DNA of 64,000 nucleotides, taken from contig JAEXNR010000017.1 in assembly GCA_023439505.1 (NCBI GenBank), positions 186,001 through 250,000 of the forward strand. The letters run 5' to 3'. Within the stretch, counting starts at the first letter, position 1. Every line of letters begins with the position of its first letter. Of this stretch, positions 9,071-17,554 are shown piece after piece. Below the pieces are notes generated by a model, which ran no database searches, was not told the origin of the DNA, and saw nothing but the letters and a program-made list of their open reading frames with translations. This stretch comes from Bacillota bacterium (GTDB lineage: Bacteria > Bacillota > Clostridia > Lachnospirales > Lachnospiraceae). A program made the translations under genes and the position numbers.

Positions 9071-11479
9071 ATGTCAGTACCTTATAATCATAAGGAAATT
9101 GAAAAGAAATGGAGACAGCATTGGGAGAGCAATCCGGTAAATAAGAAGGACTCCGATAAACCCAAATACTATTGTCTGGATATGTTCCCGTATCCGTCCG
9201 GAAGCGGTCTTCACGTAGGACATTGGAGAGGTTATGTAATTAGTGATGTCTGGAGCAGATATAAAATCTTGAAGGGGTATTATATTGTTCATCCCATGGG
9301 ATGGGATGCCTTCGGACTCCCGGCTGAAAATTATGCAATTAAGATGGGGGTTCATCCGAGCAAATCTACAGCGGAGAACGTTTCCAATATCAAGAGACAG
9401 ATCAATGAGATTGCCGCAATTTATGACTGGGATATGGAAGTGAATACGACAGATCCGAAATTTTATCAATGGACCCAGTGGATTTTCGTAAAAATGTTCA
9501 AAGAAGGGCTCGCTTACGAGAAAGAGATGCCGATTAACTGGTGCCCTTCCTGTAAGACCGGTCTTGCAAATGAGGAAGTTGTGAACGGAGAGTGTGAACG
9601 ATGCGGCTCCCCGGTTACAAAGAAGAATCTGAAGCAGTGGATGCTTAGAATTACGAAATACGCAGATCGTCTTTTGGAAGATTTGAATAAACTTGACTGG
9701 CCGGAGAAGGTAAAGAAAATGCAATCCGACTGGATCGGCAGAAGTTATGGTGCGGAAGTCGACTTTGATGTGGAAGGGACAGATCAATCCGTCCGTGTAT
9801 ATACCACCAGACCGGATACCCTTTACGGTGCCACCTTTATGGTACTTGCACCGGAGCACGCAATGGCAAAAGCACTTGCGGGAGAAGATCAAAAAGCAGA
9901 AGTTGAGGATTATATCTTCAAAGCATCCATGAAGTCCTCCGTTGACCGTATGCAGGATAAGGTAAAAACAGGTGTATTTACCGGCAGCTATGCCATCAAT
10001 CCGTTAACAAAGAAACAGATCCCCATCTGGTTATCAGATTATGTTCTGGCTGATTATGGAACAGGTGCTATCATGTGCGTACCGGCCCATGATGAACGTG
10101 ACTTTGATTTTGCAACGAAATTCGGCATTCCTATCGTTCAGGTAATCTCCAAGGATGGAAAAGAAAATCCTGAGCTTTCACAGGCATATACGGAACCGGG
10201 GATTATGATCAATTCCGGTGATTGGGATGGAATGAATTCTGAAAAAGCGAAAAAGGAAGTACCGGATCTGTTAGATCAAATGGGAATCGGGAAGAAAACC
10301 GTAAATTATAAATTACGTGACTGGGTATTCTCAAGACAGCGTTACTGGGGAGAGCCAATTCCTATCATTCATTGCCAGGACTGCGGTGCCGTTCCGGTAC
10401 CTGAGGAAGAGTTACCGCTGTTACTTCCGGAAGTTGAACGCTACCAGCCGACGGGAACCGGTGAATCTCCGCTTGCAGATATTCATGAGTGGGTGAATAC
10501 AACCTGTCCTGTATGCGGAAAGCCTGCAAAGAGAGAAACCAATACCATGCCGCAATGGGCAGGTTCTTCCTGGTATTTCTTAAGATATATAGATAATAAG
10601 AATGAGAAGGAATTGGTATCCAAGGAAAAAGCGGATCAATATCTTCCTGTGGATATGTATATTGGTGGTGTTGAGCATGCGGTTCTTCATTTACTCTATT
10701 CCAGATTTTACACGAAGTTTTTATATGATATTGGTGCGGTGGATTTTGATGAACCCTTTACCAAGCTCTTTAATCAGGGTATGATTGGTAAGAATGGTGC
10801 AAAGATGAGTAAATCCAAAGGAAATGTAGTTTCTCCGGATGAACTTGTCAATGATTATGGCTGTGATTCATTAAGAATGTATGAGCTGTTTGTGGGACCG
10901 CCGGAGCTTGACTCCGAATGGGATGACAGAGGGATTGATGGAGTATATCGCTTTATCAACCGTTTCTATCATCTTGTGACGGAAAATAAGGACAGCGCCG
11001 TTACAGCCACACAGGAGATGATTAAGCTCCGTCATCGTATGATCTACGATATTACCACCCGTTTGGAAAGCTTTAGCTTAAACACGGTGGTATCCGGTTT
11101 TATGGAATATAATAATAAAATGATTGATCTTGCCAAGAGAGCCGGTGGTATTGATCGGGAGACCCTGGAGACGGCAATTACGCTGCTTGCTCCATTTATC
11201 CCTCACGTAAGTGAGGAATTGTGGTCACAGCTTGGACATGATACCTCTGTATTTACCATGACCTGGCCTGTCTATGAGGAAGATAAGATGAAAGACAGTG
11301 AGATTGAAATCGCCGTTCAGATCAATGGAAAGACCAAGGGTACAGTTATGATTCCGGCCGATGCGGGGAAGGATTTGGCGATAGGGGCAGCGAAAGAGTC
11401 TATGGCAGATAAAATTACGGGAACTGTGGTAAAAGAAATTTATGTTCCTGGCAAGATTGTAAATATCGTTATAAAATAA
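9071..11479 (+). CDS. leuS: leucyl-tRNA synthetase
   Basis: An 802-residue class I aminoacyl-tRNA synthetase that charges tRNA-Leu. Signatures: the HIGH-type motif in PYPSGSGLHVGHWRGY near residue 45, zinc-type cysteine pairs (CPSCKTG, CERCG), the editing CP1 domain with TTRPDTLYGATF, the catalytic KMSKS motif in GAKMSKSKGNV, and a C-terminal anticodon-binding domain. The start at 9071 has GGAGG five bases upstream and matches the family length; the ATG at 9059 overlaps that site and is unlikely. Expression is controlled by the T-box leader directly upstream. Confidence 0.98.
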   Translation: MSVPYNHKEIEKKWRQHWESNPVNKKDSDKPKYYCLDMFPYPSGSGLHVGHWRGYVISDVWSRYKILKGYYIVHPMGWDAFGLPAENYAIKMGVHPSKSTAENVSNIKRQINEIAAIYDWDMEVNTTDPKFYQWTQWIFVKMFKEGLAYEKEMPINWCPSCKTGLANEEVVNGECERCGSPVTKKNLKQWMLRITKYADRLLEDLNKLDWPEKVKKMQSDWIGRSYGAEVDFDVEGTDQSVRVYTTRPDTLYGATFMVLAPEHAMAKALAGEDQKAEVEDYIFKASMKSSVDRMQDKVKTGVFTGSYAINPLTKKQIPIWLSDYVLADYGTGAIMCVPAHDERDFDFATKFGIPIVQVISKDGKENPELSQAYTEPGIMINSGDWDGMNSEKAKKEVPDLLDQMGIGKKTVNYKLRDWVFSRQRYWGEPIPIIHCQDCGAVPVPEEELPLLLPEVERYQPTGTGESPLADIHEWVNTTCPVCGKPAKRETNTMPQWAGSSWYFLRYIDNKNEKELVSKEKADQYLPVDMYIGGVEHAVLHLLYSRFYTKFLYDIGAVDFDEPFTKLFNQGMIGKNGAKMSKSKGNVVSPDELVNDYGCDSLRMYELFVGPPELDSEWDDRGIDGVYRFINRFYHLVTENKDSAVTATQEMIKLRHRMIYDITTRLESFSLNTVVSGFMEYNNKMIDLAKRAGGIDRETLETAITLLAPFIPHVSEELWSQLGHDTSVFTMTWPVYEEDKMKDSEIEIAVQINGKTKGTVMIPADAGKDLAIGAAKESMADKITGTVVKEIYVPGKIVNIVIK

Positions 11480-11559
11480 GAAAAGAACTAAAAACTGTCT
11501 TACCGCAGCAATTGGTACGATACGTTTGACAAAGCGATGGGGACAGGTGGAAAAGAGGT

Positions 11560-11602
11560 GGGCAGGCGCAAGTAAAAAAGGTTGCGGCTGCTCATTTTAT
11601 TT
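11560..11602 (+). terminator. intrinsic terminator after leuS
   Basis: GGGCAGGCGCAA (11560-11571) pairs with TTGCGGCTGCTC (11582-11593), with one internal mismatch and one wobble, and is followed by ATTTTATTT. Confidence 0.75.
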
Positions 11603-11848
11603 CGTCATAAATCAAGCGGTATCTGATTATGATGGAAAGATAAACAACAGATTTTCAGGAGCGGGAAGGTGTTGATTTGATAAAGTTTTCGAAGATTTCA
11701 CTAAATTTCTCTATGAGATTCAAGTGAATTATGTTAATATTCTAGGTATAAGCATGTAATTAAAATAATCAAGGGTAGCCTGATGATTCCATAATATGCA
11801 GTGGTGGAGTTAACTATGGAAGCAGCCAGAGATCATAGGGGGTAGACA
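11603..11848. other. intergenic region without a recognised gene
   Basis: The whole leuS-to-phosphatidyltransferase gap is 369 bases. Its left part holds the leuS terminator. The rest is AT-rich and should contain the promoter for the next gene, but I see no convincing -35/-10 pair, riboswitch or small open frame. Confidence 0.5.
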
Positions 11849-12454
11849 ATGAAGGTATTAAATAAGTTTTCAATACGAGATTTATGGAGTATCCCGAATA
11901 TATTATGTTATATCAGATTTATGCTGATTCCGGTGTTTGTCGTAATGTATATCAGAGCACAAAGCCCAAAGGAATATCTTCAGGCAGCAGCGGTTGTATT
12001 TGTATCCGGGCTTACTGATTTTCTTGATGGATTTATTGCACGAACGTTTCATATGGTAACGGAGCTTGGGAAATTAATTGATCCCATGGCTGATAAACTC
12101 ACACAGGCAGCCTTGATTTTTGTGTTGGTCGTTAAAATCAAATGGATGTTTTTATTATTAATCTTGTTTGTTGTCATGCAGTTGTTTATGCTGTTTGCAG
12201 GCATCTTTATGCTTAGAAAAGGAAGAAAACTAAACGGTGCGAAGTGGTTTGGCAAGGTGTCAACAACAGTTTTTTATGCAGTTATGTTGATTCTGGTGGC
12301 TATTCCTGCACTTGAAAATAGATATACCAATGTTTTGATGCTGGTTTGCGGATGTTTCTTCTTATTATCGTTTTTACTCTATATTAATGAATATATTAAG
12401 ATGTATCATGAGATGAAAGCAGATGAAATTGAACTAAAGGTGCCCAAAGGATAG
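11849..12454 (+). CDS. CDP-alcohol phosphatidyltransferase
   Basis: A 201-residue membrane enzyme that displaces CMP from CDP-diacylglycerol with an alcohol to make a phospholipid. The family signature DG-x2-AR-x8-G-x3-D-x3-D is visible in DFLDGFIARTF followed by GKLIDPMADK (about residues 58-80). Four or five hydrophobic helices follow. It could be PgsA (phosphatidylglycerophosphate synthase) or a cardiolipin-type synthase; sequence alone does not separate these. The start has AGGGGGT nearby. It is followed 61 bases later by the permease gene on the same strand. Confidence 0.88.
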   Translation: MKVLNKFSIRDLWSIPNILCYIRFMLIPVFVVMYIRAQSPKEYLQAAAVVFVSGLTDFLDGFIARTFHMVTELGKLIDPMADKLTQAALIFVLVVKIKWMFLLLILFVVMQLFMLFAGIFMLRKGRKLNGAKWFGKVSTTVFYAVMLILVAIPALENRYTNVLMLVCGCFFLLSFLLYINEYIKMYHEMKADEIELKVPKG

Positions 12455-12515
12455 GTGCGGTGCCTGTGAAATCTCCGGCAAACTTAGTACTTGTTAGAAA
12501 GGGCTTGATGGTGGT

Positions 12516-13667
12516 ATGGATTTTAATAAAAATAACATAAAGATTATGCTTGGGCTGATCACATTTGCCATCCTGTTATTTGTTGGGGTGCAAAATATCG
12601 GGATAGTAATTGGTGTGATTTCTTCCATTTTAAAATTGATATTTCCTTTTGTTCTTGGCGCCGGGATTGCGTTTGTTCTTAATGTCCCTATGAGTGGAAT
12701 AGAGCAGGGAGTCTTTGGAAAGTCAAAATCAAAATCAATTCAAAATATGAAGCGTCCGATTAGTCTGCTGTTAACATGGGTGATCGTTCTGAGTATTATT
12801 GTTTTGGTATTCTTTTTAATTGTTCCTGAAATCACACGAACCATAGGGGTGATCAGCAGCGGATTGCCGGACTTTATCAATCGCCTTAAAATGCAGTTAT
12901 CAGAATTTATAGAGAAGAATTCTGACCTTGCGGATATGCTTAACCGGCTGGAATTTGACTGGCAGCAACTTGGACAAAGTACACTGGATTTCATGAGAAA
13001 GAGTGGGGGAAATATGATTTCTTCTACTTTTGGGATTGCTACTTCCATCGTAGGTGGAATTGTAAATTTTATTATCGGGATTATTTTTGCAATCTATATC
13101 CTTCTGTCAAAAGAAAAGCTCGGAAAGCAGATCAAAAAACTGATGTATGCTTACTTACCGGAGAAGAATGCTGACAGGGCACTTTCCATCTGTTCTCTGT
13201 CGTCCAACATATTCTCCAGATTTCTTTCCGGACAGTGCCTGGAAGCAGTCATTATCGGAATTATGTTCTTTCTGTCCATGAGTGTCTGTCAGTTTCCTTA
13301 CCCGTTAATGATAAGTGTATTCATTGGTTTTACTGCACTGGTGCCGATTGTAGGCACCTTCATAGGATTAATCATCGGTGCTTTTCTGATTGTGATTGCA
13401 GATCCCGTCAAGGCGCTCTGGTTTATTATAATGTTTTTGATTTTGCAGCAGATTGAGGGTAATTTAATCTATCCACGTGTTGTGGGAAGTTCGGTGGGAC
13501 TTCCATCCATGTGGGTGTTGGTTGCTGTAACTTTGGGAGGCAGTACCATGGGAATAGCAGGGATGCTGATTTTTATTCCCATGACCTCCGTCTTGTATAC
13601 CATATTACGGGACGCGGTGAATAAACGATTGAAGAAAAATCGGATTAATCAGAATAAATATAATTAA
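12516..13667 (+). CDS. AI-2E/PerM-family membrane permease
   Basis: A 383-residue integral membrane protein of the AI-2E transporter (PerM/YhhQ-like, PF01594) family. Features: N-terminal hydrophobic hairpin, a central soluble helical segment (about residues 125-165), and the conserved C-terminal block with LVPIVGTFIGLIIGAFL, QQIEGNLIYPRVVGSSVGL and IFIPMTSVLYTIL. Members export autoinducer-2 or act as Na+/H+ antiporters; the cargo here is unknown. It is notable that luxS lies about 1.3 kb downstream, but it is on the other strand and this is only suggestive. Probably cotranscribed with the upstream lipid synthase. Confidence 0.85.
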   Translation: MDFNKNNIKIMLGLITFAILLFVGVQNIGIVIGVISSILKLIFPFVLGAGIAFVLNVPMSGIEQGVFGKSKSKSIQNMKRPISLLLTWVIVLSIIVLVFFLIVPEITRTIGVISSGLPDFINRLKMQLSEFIEKNSDLADMLNRLEFDWQQLGQSTLDFMRKSGGNMISSTFGIATSIVGGIVNFIIGIIFAIYILLSKEKLGKQIKKLMYAYLPEKNADRALSICSLSSNIFSRFLSGQCLEAVIIGIMFFLSMSVCQFPYPLMISVFIGFTALVPIVGTFIGLIIGAFLIVIADPVKALWFIIMFLILQQIEGNLIYPRVVGSSVGLPSMWVLVAVTLGGSTMGIAGMLIFIPMTSVLYTILRDAVNKRLKKNRINQNKYN

Positions 13668-13690
13668 TCGACCAGCCGGGGAATATAAAA

Positions 13691-13720
13691 TGATGGTATT
13701 CCTTTTACGGAATACCATCA
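13691..13720 (-). terminator. terminator of the leftward 13.8-14.8 kb operon
   Basis: A perfect 12-bp stem, TGATGGTATTCC (13691-13702) with GGAATACCATCA (13709-13720). Read leftward it is followed by TTTTATATT, so it fits the minus strand; rightward it lacks a T-run. A second hairpin, GCTGG/CCAGC near 13750-13770, lies between it and the gene end. Confidence 0.6.
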
Positions 13721-13798
13721 CCATTATCAGTGCACCGTGTGTCCGGCAAAGCTGGATCATGCCAGCCGGCGTGTGCATATCACATGTAGTTATCCTTC

Positions 13799-14074
13799 TT
13801 AAAAACGATTCCCCATCATTTTTTTCAGCATATCAAATTGCATCTTTTCCTTCGGTGACATATTCTTTGTTAACAGCTCCAGCATCAAATCACTTTCATC
13901 CTTGGTAAAACTAAGGCTTTGTTCCTGAAGGCGTTTGTTGGTGTTCATAATCAGGGGCAGTATTTTGTCCATTGACTTTCCTTCCGCTTCCTTCATCACT
14001 TCCATCAGAACCGCCAATTTTCTGGGATCAATATTTCTCGTTCTCGGATTGTTGGTAAAAGACTCGTCAGCCAT
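13799..14074 (-). CDS. hypothetical protein (small, helical)
   Basis: I do not recognise this 91-residue protein. It is soluble and mostly alpha-helical by eye, Met- and Lys-rich, with a PKEKMQFDMLKKMMGNRF tail and a conserved-looking NIDPRKLAVLMEVMKEA segment. The start at 14074 has TAAGGAGG six bases upstream; the longer frame from 14116 overlaps the upstream gene. It starts 10 bases after the stop of the 254-residue gene, so the two are almost certainly one operon and probably work together. Both end in or contain methionine-rich helices, which may mean a shared origin. Confidence 0.75.
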   Translation of the reverse strand: MADESFTNNPRTRNIDPRKLAVLMEVMKEAEGKSMDKILPLIMNTNKRLQEQSLSFTKDESDLMLELLTKNMSPKEKMQFDMLKKMMGNRF

Positions 14075-14084
14075 GATATCCTCC

Positions 14085-14849
14085 TTACACATCATCGGGT
14101 TTTCTATTACCATCATATGACATGGTATTAAAAAGCATGCTTAGGTTTTCGAAGGTACTCATCTGATCAGGGGGAATCATTGACTTTAGCATATCCATCA
14201 TATTTGAAGTATTGCTGACTCCTGCAGAAGAATTTTCTTCCTTCGAAGATTCCCCGGGATTGTCTTTTGGCGTTTCGCAGGTCCGATCTGCTCCCACAAC
14301 TTTTTCATCCGATGCTTTATTCTCAGCTGCTGATAAATGCTCTGAAGCCGCTTCCTGGGTATCATGGTTTGTAACCGGGTCAGTGCCTCCATATTGCTCA
14401 TTTGCATGGATATTATCTCCGGAGAAATTATTGAAAAATGCACTGAAATCAAATCCTGATGAACCACCGGAAGGCGCATTGTCTTCATTCTGGGGGGAGC
14501 CACCAAACGGAAAACCTTCAAAGCCCTGCATAGCTTTCATTGTATTCATATAGGTATTATACGTCTCATACATTCTTCTTGCATTAAATATATTAAGAAT
14601 CTGATCTACAAATTCGAGTTCTTTCCCTCTGCAAAGGGGTTTAATTCCATTTAACAGACCTTCCAGGTTCATTTTCTGGTCCTCATAGCCACAGGCAGCC
14701 AAATCAGTCTTATTGGCAAAGGTACGAAGACTGCCCATTAAATCCATCAGCTTTGCAACAAAATCCATGGTTGTCTTAGTTCTGCTATCGACGTAAGGGG
14801 ATGCCGCCTTCATGATTTCTGCGGTGTGTAAATAATTATTGTCTGCCAT
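14085..14849 (-). CDS. hypothetical protein with helical N-domain and disordered tail
   Basis: I do not recognise this 254-residue protein. About residues 1-125 look helical (MADNNYLHTAEIMKAASPYV, then MDFVAKLMDLMGSLRTFA). A low-complexity Gly/Ser/Asn/Glu-rich stretch (about 130-220) follows, and a final helix includes MLKSMIPPDQMSTFENL. No signal peptide or membrane segment is seen. The start at 14849 has GGAGAAG upstream; an earlier start at 14876 lacks one. The first gene of a two-gene leftward operon with the 91-residue protein; luxS upstream is on the same strand. Confidence 0.75.
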   Translation of the reverse strand: MADNNYLHTAEIMKAASPYVDSRTKTTMDFVAKLMDLMGSLRTFANKTDLAACGYEDQKMNLEGLLNGIKPLCRGKELEFVDQILNIFNARRMYETYNTYMNTMKAMQGFEGFPFGGSPQNEDNAPSGGSSGFDFSAFFNNFSGDNIHANEQYGGTDPVTNHDTQEAASEHLSAAENKASDEKVVGADRTCETPKDNPGESSKEENSSAGVSNTSNMMDMLKSMIPPDQMSTFENLSMLFNTMSYDGNRKPDDV

Positions 14850-14949
14850 AGCTTCTCCATTTCTAAACGTAGTCACTATATTATATTCGAATTACATATA
14901 ATGATGCAATTTATCGAAGGAATGAATGGCAATCAAAACAATCGCTTTA

Positions 14950-15429
14950 TTATTGGGGATAAATTAAATGCTTATCAGTAATCTGATAAAGAATATCGTC
15001 TAGAAAACGCTTTGCATAGTGCTTTGCCAGTTCCAGATTCATATCAGAGAAATTACCGCAGTTTTCAGCGGTTGCACCTGGAATATCACCCTCATAATCA
15101 CGGATAAATTCGAACATAGAAGTGATCAAAGGGAGGATATCCCTGGACAGATAATCTCCGCCAAGCAAAAGATAAAAACCGGTGCGACAGCCCATAGGTC
15201 CAAAATAAACTGTCTTATCCGCATAATCAGGGTGGTTTCTAAGATAAGTTGCGCCCAGATGTTCTATGGTATGAACTTCTCCTGTTGCCATAACCGGTTC
15301 AAAATTAGGTCGGGTCATTCTGATATCAAAGGTTGTAATGATTTCATTCCCGATGTTATCTTTTCTGGAAACATAAACTCCGCAGAGTAATTTCATATGA
15401 TCAATGGTAAAGCTTGCGATTTGTTTCAT
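14950..15429 (-). CDS. luxS: S-ribosylhomocysteine lyase
   Basis: A 159-residue metalloenzyme that splits S-ribosylhomocysteine into homocysteine and DPD, the precursor of autoinducer-2. It serves the activated methyl cycle and possibly quorum sensing. Metal ligands are visible as HTIEH (H53, H57) and C124 in AENCG, and the catalytic cysteine is C81 in GCRTG. Length is typical. A minus-strand promoter lies upstream (15496-15523). A methylthioadenosine nucleosidase partner is not in the window. Confidence 0.97.
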   Translation of the reverse strand: MKQIASFTIDHMKLLCGVYVSRKDNIGNEIITTFDIRMTRPNFEPVMATGEVHTIEHLGATYLRNHPDYADKTVYFGPMGCRTGFYLLLGGDYLSRDILPLITSMFEFIRDYEGDIPGATAENCGNFSDMNLELAKHYAKRFLDDILYQITDKHLIYPQ

Positions 15430-15735
15430 CGTTGTACCTGCCTTTCTTGCTATCCGAAGAGAAACACTTGGGATAAGGATAATAATTTATTATAAAGTAT
15501 AACATAATTATGACGAAATGCAAGAACAGGCCATATCTAAGGGCATAGGATCATTTGACGTCTCAATTAATGTATATGGAGTGTTTTGTCAAAACTGTGA
15601 TTAAATGAATGAATTTATGTGAAAAGGTTGACAAGAGATGGGGAAAGAGGCATTATATTCAATAGAGTAAAAATGCTGACAAGATCAATCCTTCAGCAGA
15701 CGAAAATAACAGAAACGGTGAGGATAAGACTGAGT
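15430..15735. other. divergent intergenic region luxS / HAD hydrolase
   Basis: This 306-base gap holds the luxS promoter and, pointing right, TTGACA (15628-15633) with a poor -10 (CATTAT at 15651-15656, 17-base spacer). An open frame extends upstream from the hydrolase start to 15619, but that promoter would lie inside it, which supports the later start. No riboswitch or small gene was seen. Confidence 0.4.
15496..15523 (-). promoter_or_regulatory. promoter of luxS
   Basis: On the minus strand, TTGCAT (15518-15523) and TATACT (15496-15501) are separated by 16 bases, about 70 bases upstream of the luxS start. Confidence 0.5.
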
Positions 15736-16365
15736 ATGTACGATAGTATCATTTTTGATGTTGACGGGACGTTATGGGATTCGACAGAAGAAGTTGCCAT
15801 TGCATTTAATCATGTTCTGAAAACGAGGCATCCGGAAGTAAAGGAGGTTGCTACAGCAGAGAAGTTAGAGACGTTGTTTGGCCTTCCTCTGGATGAAATT
15901 GCTGTTAAATTATTCCTTAGTGTATCGAGGGAACATGCGGTTGAGGTTATGAAAGAATGCTGTGAATACGAGAATCGCTATCTCGCTGAGCATGGAGCAA
16001 AGCTATATGCAGGACTGGAAGAGACATTAAAGCTGTTACATGAAAACTGCAAATTATTTATTGTTAGCAATTGCCAGGATGGATATATTGAATGCTTTTT
16101 TGAAGCAAACCCTGCACTTTCACAATACTTTACGGATTATGAATGCCCGGGAAGAACAGGCAGATTCAAGGCAGAGAATATTAAATTAATCGTAGAACGA
16201 AATCAGCTGAAGCATCCGGTTTATATCGGGGATACCCAGGGAGATGCCAATGCATGCAAGGAGGCAGAGGTTCCCTTTATTTATGCCAGATACGGATTTG
16301 GAGAAGTAAAGGAATACTTCCGGGCCATTGATTCTCTGGAACAAATTCCGGAAATATTGAAGTAA
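15736..16365 (+). CDS. HAD-superfamily phosphatase (phosphoglycolate phosphatase-like)
   Basis: A 209-residue haloacid-dehalogenase-fold hydrolase. Motif I is FDVDGTLWDS (nucleophile Asp) right after the start, motif II is the IVSNCQD region, and motif IV is IGDTQGDANACKEAEVPF. A helical cap (about residues 15-80) places it in subclass I, next to phosphoglycolate phosphatases and beta-phosphoglucomutase-like enzymes. The substrate is not predictable. The start at 15736 puts motif I at the expected distance from the N-terminus; the longer frame from 15619 would add 39 unrelated residues. Confidence 0.85.
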   Translation: MYDSIIFDVDGTLWDSTEEVAIAFNHVLKTRHPEVKEVATAEKLETLFGLPLDEIAVKLFLSVSREHAVEVMKECCEYENRYLAEHGAKLYAGLEETLKLLHENCKLFIVSNCQDGYIECFFEANPALSQYFTDYECPGRTGRFKAENIKLIVERNQLKHPVYIGDTQGDANACKEAEVPFIYARYGFGEVKEYFRAIDSLEQIPEILK

Positions 16366-16368
16366 ATG

Positions 16369-16397
16369 TTGACAACCATCTTTCTGCTTATTATAGT
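16369..16397 (+). promoter_or_regulatory. promoter of trpS
   Basis: TTGACA (16369-16374), a 17-base spacer and TATAGT (16392-16397) lie just after the phosphatase stop. The leader to the trpS start is only about 85 bases and shows no T-box core, so trpS is not T-box controlled here. Confidence 0.65.
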
Positions 16398-16487
16398 GGA
16401 AAGAGTAGTGTCTTTACGATGACGGCAGATAGACAGCGAAGAAGTGTTGCGGATCTGACCTTATAATAAAATTAGGATGTGGAAAAT

Positions 16488-17492
16488 ATGTTAGACGGAA
16501 AGAAATCATTATTTAGCGGTATGCAGGCTACAGGTACTCTGACTTTGGGAAATTATCTGGGAGCATTAAAGAATTGGGTTGATCTTGAGGAGGAGTATGA
16601 GTGCTTTTATTGTGTGGTGGATATGCACTCAATCACCATCCGTCAGGAGCCGGCTGAGCTTCGGAAAAGAGCTAGAAATCTGCTTATGCTCTATATCGCC
16701 GCCGGATTAAATCCAGAGAAAAATTGCATTTATTATCAGTCCCATGTTTCAGCACACGCTGAGTTGAGCTGGATTTTAAATTGTTTTACTTATATTGGTG
16801 AATTGAACAGAATGACACAGTTTAAGGATAAGTCAGCAAAGCATGCAGATAACATTAATGCAGGCTTATACACCTATCCTGTTTTGATGGCGGCAGACAT
16901 TTTACTATTCCAGTCCGATGTTGTTCCGGTGGGATCTGACCAGAAACAGCATTTGGAGATAACAAGGGATATAGCAGAGCGCTTTAATTCAATTTATGGA
17001 GATGTTTTTACAATTCCCGAGCCATATTTCGGAAAGATGGGTGCAAGAATAATGAGTCTTCAGGAGCCGGAGAAGAAGATGTCAAAGTCGGATGAAAACC
17101 CGAATGCGAGTATCTACCTGATGGATGATCCGGATACGATTATGAGAAAGTTTAAGAGGGCGGTAACAGATTCCGATAACGAGATCCGCTATGCCGAGGA
17201 TAAACCCGGAATCAGAAATCTCATTGATATCTATGGTGCTGCAACCGGAAAGTCAGTCAGCGATACGGAGAAAGAATTTGCATCTGTTGGTTATGGAGAT
17301 TTTAAACTTGCGGTAGGGGAATCCGTGGTAGCCCTACTTAAGCCAATTCAAGATCGTTTTGCTCAGCTCTCAAAGGATAAAGGCCAGATCGATACGATTA
17401 TAAAAAACAATGCAGAAAAGGCAAATTATTATGCCCAGAAGACATTGCGCAAGGTTCAAAAGAAGGTAGGATTTCCCGAAAGAATCCGATAA
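16488..17492 (+). CDS. trpS: tryptophanyl-tRNA synthetase
   Basis: A 334-residue class I synthetase that charges tRNA-Trp. The HIGH-type motif appears as TLGNYLGALKNW near the N-terminus, after FSGMQATGTL, and the KMSKS motif is EKKMSKSDEN. The bacterial TrpS core VDMHSITIRQEPAEL and SDQKQHLEITRDIA are present. The frame opens at a GTG (16479), but AGGA sits one base from it and ten bases from the ATG at 16488, so 16488 is chosen. A terminator follows at 17503-17527. Confidence 0.97.
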   Translation: MLDGKKSLFSGMQATGTLTLGNYLGALKNWVDLEEEYECFYCVVDMHSITIRQEPAELRKRARNLLMLYIAAGLNPEKNCIYYQSHVSAHAELSWILNCFTYIGELNRMTQFKDKSAKHADNINAGLYTYPVLMAADILLFQSDVVPVGSDQKQHLEITRDIAERFNSIYGDVFTIPEPYFGKMGARIMSLQEPEKKMSKSDENPNASIYLMDDPDTIMRKFKRAVTDSDNEIRYAEDKPGIRNLIDIYGAATGKSVSDTEKEFASVGYGDFKLAVGESVVALLKPIQDRFAQLSKDKGQIDTIIKNNAEKANYYAQKTLRKVQKKVGFPERIR

Positions 17493-17502
17493 TTAACAGG
17501 GT

Positions 17503-17527
17503 GGCGGTCATTACTACGCCGCCTTTT
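17503..17527 (+). terminator. terminator after trpS
   Basis: GGCGG (17503-17507) pairs with CCGCC (17519-17523), followed by TTTTCT. Short but well placed just downstream of trpS. Confidence 0.55.
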
Positions 17528-17554
17528 CTATTCATGTAAAGGAGTATGATATTC

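Noticed and set aside
9074..9892. 272-codon minus-strand frame inside leuS
   Set aside because: It is antisense to a certain leuS gene; its length comes from codon bias on the other strand.
16398..16487. T-box ahead of trpS
   Set aside because: The leader is only about 85 bases and lacks the GGTACC-type core seen in front of leuS.
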